From NCBI RefSeq assembly GCF_001864935.2, contig NZ_CP126267.1, forward strand, positions 2,294,001 through 2,358,000: a stretch of 64,000 nucleotides of DNA, read 5' to 3'. Below the pieces are notes generated by a model, which did no database searches, was not told where the DNA came from, and was given only the letters and a program-made list of their open reading frames with translations. Source of the DNA: Curtobacterium sp. MCBA15_012 (GTDB lineage: Bacteria; Actinomycetota; Actinomycetes; Actinomycetales; Microbacteriaceae). Each line of letters opens with the position of its first letter. Within the stretch, counting starts at the first letter, position 1. The position numbers were made by a program, and so were the translations under genes. Shown one piece after another: positions 62,212 through 64,000 of this stretch.

Positions 62212-64000
62212 TCATCGGGCGCCGACCGACGCGACGGCGTCCAGGTAGGTCGCCCCGTACCGCTCGGTCGGCTCGAGCACGGCCCCCTCGGCCCACTCGT
62301 TCCAGGCGTTGAGGAACACCACGGGCGCGTCCGGGGTCACCCGCTCCGCGGACCGGACGGCCTCGGCCAGCCAGCGTCGGAAGGTGAAGGGGTTCGCTCC
62401 GTACCAGACGTCGGGAGCGAGCTGCCGCCGAGCCGTGTTGTCGAACCCGACCATCACGCCGGGGGCCACCGCGCCGTACCCCTCCGGGAGGCGCAGGCGC
62501 GAGATCGCCCCGTCCGCCGTGCCCCGGTAGCTGAGGATGCGGCCCGCGAAGTCCGGACGGACCCCGAGCTGCCCCTGCTCCTTCCAGTGCCACTCGTGGT
62601 TGTGCGGCGGGAAGCCCATCAGTCCGTCGAGCCCGGAGTCCTCGATGCCGTCGGCGTCGAGCCCGTCGAACACCGCGCCGACGTCCACGCCGAGCACGTG
62701 CAGCGGTCCGACGCCGGCCGCGTCCGCACGCCGACGCCACTCCGCGATGGTCGCGCGGTGGTCCGGCAGGTGTGCCGGGCGGTACACCGCGATCACGGCG
62801 GCGCCGCGGATGCGGAACCAGCGCGGGTCGCCCAGCAGCGGGAGCAGGTGGTCGATGAAGTCCTCGGCGGGGACCTGGTCGTAGTCCTGGGCGATCAGGA
62901 CGCTGTCGCCCCGGCCGTCCCAGGTGCGGGTCCAGTCCTCGTTCGCCCACATCACGCAGAACCGCTGGTCGGTGTCGCTCGCGGCGAGGCGCTCGAGCGG
63001 CATGTCCATCAGGCGCTTGCCCGCGAACCAGTAGTGGTAGTACATGAACGCCCCGATGCCGGCGTCCCGCGCGAGGCGGGTCTGGGCGGCCCGGACCTCG
63101 TCGCGGTGCAGGTCGTAGAACCCGAGCGCGCCGGGCAGCATCGGCTGCGCGTGCCCGTGGTAGTCGGGGACGGCGCGCGTGACGTTCGTCCACTCGGTGA
63201 AGCCGGCGCCCCACCACGCGTCGTTCTCCGGGAAGGTGTGGAACTGCGGCAGGTAGAAGGGCACGAGCTCGGCGCGCACCGCCGGCTCGGGCCGTCGTGC
63301 GGGCAGGTCGTCGACGGCCGACACGGTCAGACCGCTCTCCACGGTGAGCACCCCGAGCAGCCGCTCGACGGCGTGCGCCGTGGTGCCGTCGATCTCGCCG
63401 CGCTCGTCCGGGAAGTCGTCGCGGTCCATCCGCAGGGCACGGAGGCCGCGGAGCACGAAGCCCTTCGTCCAGTACACCGAGCCGGCCGGGAACCGCAGGT
63501 CGATGACGAGGTCCTCGAGCTCGAGGCGTCGCAGCAGCGACCGGACGCCGTGCTCGTCGGCGCCCCAGTGCTCGGCACCGACGATGGACGCGCCCGAGGT
63601 CACCATGCCCGCGTCGGTGTGCCGGAGCGCCTCGATCACGCGCGCGACCTGGTCGCGGTCGCCGAGCACGGCGTCGAGCAGTTCGTCGCGCCAGTCGGCT
63701 CCGCTCCCCTGCAGCGACTCGTGGTCGGCGCGCCAGGCCGATCGCTTCGTGTGCACCTTGAGCACGGCGTCGTAGCCGTCGAGCAGCCCCGCGTTCACGA
63801 CGGACACGAGCGGCAGGACGTCGCGACCGCGGTTCTCGATCGGCAGGACGACGACGCGGCGCACCAGGTCGAGCGCGCTCGTGTCGACCGCGACGTCCAC
63901 GCCCTCGGTCACCGTGACCACGAGGTCGAACGGCTCGGGCACGGACCGCAGTCGCTCGACGAGCCCGGGCAGCAGTTCCGGGTAGTGCACGTGCAGCACG
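62212..64000 (-). CDS. RgpF/WbsX-type rhamnan glycosyltransferase, 5' end outside the window
   Basis: At least 595 codons; the frame is open to the window edge and no start with a ribosome site is visible, so it is cut there. The first visible 150 residues are RgpF-like (VLHVHYPELLPGLVERL, VLPIENRGRDVLPLVS, KVHTKRS). From about residue 245 a WbsX domain follows (FYLPQFHTFPENDAWWGAGF, MYYHYWFAGKRLMDMP, VMWANEDWTRTWDG, FLNAWNEWAEGAVLEP). Such fusions take part in rhamnose-rich wall polysaccharides. It forms a pair with the multi-domain enzyme downstream. Confidence 0.85.
   Translation of the reverse strand, partial: VLHVHYPELLPGLVERLRSVPEPFDLVVTVTEGVDVAVDTSALDLVRRVVVLPIENRGRDVLPLVSVVNAGLLDGYDAVLKVHTKRSAWRADHESLQGSGADWRDELLDAVLGDRDQVARVIEALRHTDAGMVTSGASIVGAEHWGADEHGVRSLLRRLELEDLVIDLRFPAGSVYWTKGFVLRGLRALRMDRDDFPDERGEIDGTTAHAVERLLGVLTVESGLTVSAVDDLPARRPEPAVRAELVPFYLPQFHTFPENDAWWGAGFTEWTNVTRAVPDYHGHAQPMLPGALGFYDLHRDEVRAAQTRLARDAGIGAFMYYHYWFAGKRLMDMPLERLAASDTDQRFCVMWANEDWTRTWDGRGDSVLIAQDYDQVPAEDFIDHLLPLLGDPRWFRIRGAAVIAVYRPAHLPDHRATIAEWRRRADAAGVGPLHVLGVDVGAVFDGLDADGIEDSGLDGLMGFPPHNHEWHWKEQGQLGVRPDFAGRILSYRGTADGAISRLRLPEGYGAVAPGVMVGFDNTARRQLAPDVWYGANPFTFRRWLAEAVRSAERVTPDAPVVFLNAWNEWAEGAVLEPTERYGATYLDAVASVGAR

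Overview
The window is a GC-rich (roughly 70 percent) actinobacterial chromosome segment. Gene content, WhiB proteins, MtrAB-LpqB, a long hibernation factor, -10 boxes of the TANNNT type and many leaderless start codons point to Microbacteriaceae; Curtobacterium or a close relative is my best guess (inference, no database was searched). No phage, transposase, integrase or CRISPR array was found. The window cuts genes at both ends: ilvD at the left edge and a wall-polysaccharide glycosyltransferase at the right edge.

Layout. 1-9 kb: ilvD start, trehalose synthesis (otsA-otsB, overlapping), a CorA-type channel, an ArsB-like transporter, an MscS channel, an asparagine permease and small unknowns. 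9.2-11 kb: a tight three-gene cassette of HTH regulator, ImmA/IrrE-type metallopeptidase and seven-helix membrane protein, joined by GTGA overlaps. 11-13 kb: an IMPACT-family protein, tRNA-Lys(CTT), bcp and a small membrane protein. 13.4-43 kb: a conserved actinobacterial core block (whiB1, pdtaS, an Rv3235-family gene, secA, hpf, comF, lpqB-mtrB-mtrA, ahcY, a DUF3499 gene, a zincin-fold gene, a GT2 membrane protein with a DUF5719 protein, whiB2, galE, manA) in nearly the order known from Mycobacterium tuberculosis Rv3219-Rv3260c. Inside it, between mtrA and ahcY, sits a MoxR/DUF58/DUF4129/DUF4350 operon with SpoIIM and RDD genes. 43-64 kb: a cell-envelope polysaccharide region with two Wzy-like polymerases, a Wzx-like flippase, polyprenyl-phosphate mannosyltransferase-like enzymes, GT-C-like membrane proteins, a secreted six-repeat protein, and two large rhamnan-type glycosyltransferases.

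How it fits together: otsA/otsB, mscS and mtrAB-lpqB serve osmotic and envelope homeostasis; galE and manA supply sugar nucleotides and sugar phosphates; the 43-64 kb genes build, flip, polymerise and decorate a surface glycan. Expression appears to rest on simple -10 boxes, many placed 6-7 nt before the start codon so that mRNAs would be leaderless.

Main unusual features: a family of near-perfect palindromes with the core GGACGGGAGGCGC, always at gene 3' ends; the HTH-ImmA-membrane cassette with a nearby operator-like palindrome; a strong whiB2 promoter with its -10 buried in a 12-nt palindrome and a leader hairpin; several in-frame micro- and minisatellites; and a secreted protein made of six copies of a roughly 100-residue two-cysteine module.
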